A DNA stretch of 64,000 bases from Hoylesella buccalis ATCC 35310 (lineage in GTDB: Bacteria; Bacteroidota; Bacteroidia; Bacteroidales; Bacteroidaceae). The stretch lies in contig NZ_CP102287.1 of the NCBI RefSeq assembly GCF_025151385.1, positions 434,001 through 498,000 of the forward strand, in the 5' to 3' direction. The translations under genes and the position numbers were made by a program. Under the pieces are notes generated by a model that saw only the letters and a list, made by a program, of their open reading frames with translations, made no database searches and had not been told where the DNA came from. Below, piece by piece: positions 62,823-64,000 of this stretch. Within the stretch, counting starts at the first letter, position 1, and every line of letters starts with the position of its first letter.

Positions 62823-64000
62823 ATGATGGATTACAGTTATGTATATTTAATACTTCTTCTACCTGCACTCAGTTTCCTGATACTTGGACTGTTGGGTATG
62901 AAGATGAGTCATAAGGTGGCTGGACTCATTGGCACCGTGGTGCTTGGTACGGTGTTCTGTCTCTCTTGCTACACCGCTTATGAATATTTTATAGGCGTAG
63001 GGCGTGGCGTTGACGGATTATATCCTACCATTACACCTTTTAATATTACGTGGTTGAAGTTTACTGAACTGCTTACCTTTAACATCGGTTTTAGGTTGAC
63101 ACCTATTTCTGTAATGATGTTAGTGGTTATCTCTACGGTCAGTTTCATGGTGCACATCTATTCCTTTGGCTATATGCACGGAGAAAAAGGTTTTCAGCGT
63201 TATTACGCTTTCCTTTCGCTCTTCACCATGTCAATGTTGGGCTTGGTAGTAGCAACCAATATCTTCCAGATGTATTTGTTTTGGGAATTGGTGGGCGTTA
63301 GCTCTTACCTGCTCATTGGTTTCTATTATCCCATGCACACAGCCGTGGCTGCTTCAAAGAAAGCTTTCATTGTAACACGCTTTGCCGATTTGTTCTTTTT
63401 AATCGGTATTTTGTTTTATAGCTTCTATGTAGGAACATTCAATTACGATTTAACCGCTACGCCAGAATTGGCAACTCATGCTGCTCATGCCGCTTGGGTG
63501 ATGCCGTTGGCTCTGTTCCTGATGTTTATTGGTGGTGCAGGTAAATCAGCCATGTTCCCTTTACACATTTGGTTGCCCGATGCGATGGAAGGTCCAACTC
63601 CAGTTTCGGCATTGATTCACGCTGCAACGATGGTGGTGGCAGGTGTGTATTTGGTGGCAAGTATGTTCCCCTTGTTCGTGGAATATGCGCCCGAACAGTT
63701 GCATTGGATTGCTTATATTGCAGCCTTTACTGCCTTTTATGCGGCTGCCGTAGCATGTGCACAGAGCGACATCAAGCGTGTCTTGGCATTCTCAACCATT
63801 TCGCAGATTGGTTTTATGCTCGTTGCTTTGGGCGTTTGCTTGCCCGATCCTGCCACAGGAGCAGTAGCAATGACCGAAGAATATGCCGACGTACAAGGAT
63901 TAGGATATATGGCAAGCATGTTCCATCTGTTTACGCATGCCATGTTCAAGGCTTGTTTGTTCTTGGGTGCAGGATGTGTGATTCATGCCGTACACTCCAA
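62823..64000 (+). CDS. nuoL: NADH-quinone oxidoreductase subunit L, truncated by the window end
   Basis: The frame from ATG 62823 (MMDYSYVYLILLLPALSFLIL) is open to the end of the window, giving about 392 residues of an antiporter-like subunit that normally has about 600. Diagnostic segments are MYLFWELVGVSSYLLIGFYY (with the catalytic Glu), FPLHIWLPDAMEGPTPVSALIHAATMVVAGVYL and KRVLAFSTISQIGFML. The rest, with nuoM and nuoN, should lie beyond the window. An ATG three bases downstream is an alternative start. Confidence 0.95.
   Translation, partial: MMDYSYVYLILLLPALSFLILGLLGMKMSHKVAGLIGTVVLGTVFCLSCYTAYEYFIGVGRGVDGLYPTITPFNITWLKFTELLTFNIGFRLTPISVMMLVVISTVSFMVHIYSFGYMHGEKGFQRYYAFLSLFTMSMLGLVVATNIFQMYLFWELVGVSSYLLIGFYYPMHTAVAASKKAFIVTRFADLFFLIGILFYSFYVGTFNYDLTATPELATHAAHAAWVMPLALFLMFIGGAGKSAMFPLHIWLPDAMEGPTPVSALIHAATMVVAGVYLVASMFPLFVEYAPEQLHWIAYIAAFTAFYAAAVACAQSDIKRVLAFSTISQIGFMLVALGVCLPDPATGAVAMTEEYADVQGLGYMASMFHLFTHAMFKACLFLGAGCVIHAVHS

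Overview
The window is a 64 kb piece of a Bacteroidota chromosome, most likely from a Prevotella-like genus (Prevotellaceae). The evidence is repeated use of the Bacteroidota -7 promoter element TAnnTTTG, a fused nuoCD, complex I genes without nuoEFG, PPi-dependent phosphofructokinase, and families typical of the phylum (DUF5686, DUF3078, OmpP1/FadL, S9 dipeptidyl peptidase, C11 clostripain-type protease, HU-LysM). Most of it is ordinary core chromosome. I see no prophage, rRNA, tRNA, CRISPR array or defence island.

Layout. 1-4.4 kb: end of a DUF5686 outer-membrane protein gene, a PaaI-type thioesterase and gyrA. 4.4-8.5 kb: two paralogous secreted TPR genes; the second is cut inside its signal peptide by an IS4-family element whose 18-bp inverted repeats and 9-bp target duplication are readable. 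8.5-14 kb: a DEAD-box helicase, then serC, serA, a DUF1015 gene and a YigZ-family gene. 14-14.7 kb: intergenic DNA with four 66-bp tandem repeats that resemble promoters. 14.7-18.8 kb: ftsY, rimO, an HU gene, an HU-transmembrane-LysM fusion and a tiny lipoprotein. 18.9-24.8 kb, minus strand: YgiQ-type radical SAM protein, a hypothetical protein, a large amidase-like secreted protein, an acyltransferase and a small hypothetical protein. 25-31.8 kb: pfp, a MITE-like element, a membrane-anchored GH25 lysozyme, prmA (minus), a Tyr/Trp/Gly-rich secreted protein and an OmpP1/FadL-like porin.

31.9-39 kb, minus strand: pyrG, yidC, an S9 dipeptidyl peptidase and an MFS transporter in one direction with short gaps. 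39-45.5 kb: a DUF3078 protein, a C11 protease with valS (minus) and mazG. 45.5-54.5 kb: a lipocalin-like lipoprotein, ribonuclease Z, a small secreted protein, an L,D-transpeptidase lipoprotein, an ECF sigma factor with a membrane protein and a Spy/CpxP-like protein (a probable envelope-stress module), truA, an EamA transporter, dapA, a RluA-family synthase and a 52-residue membrane protein. 54.5-57.6 kb: accessory DNA with a candidate small RNA (good promoter and terminator) and an IS1634-family element flanked by a perfect 92-bp direct repeat. 57.6-64 kb: the nuoA-B-CD-H-I-J-K-L operon, cut by the window end inside nuoL.

The most informative observations are the two insertion sequences with legible insertion history, three families of short intergenic repeats (66-bp promoter-like units, a 259-bp MITE-like hairpin related to them, and CAAAGTCA-type repeats), the candidate RNA at 54.59-54.88 kb, and the HU-TM-LysM protein that could link DNA to the cell wall.
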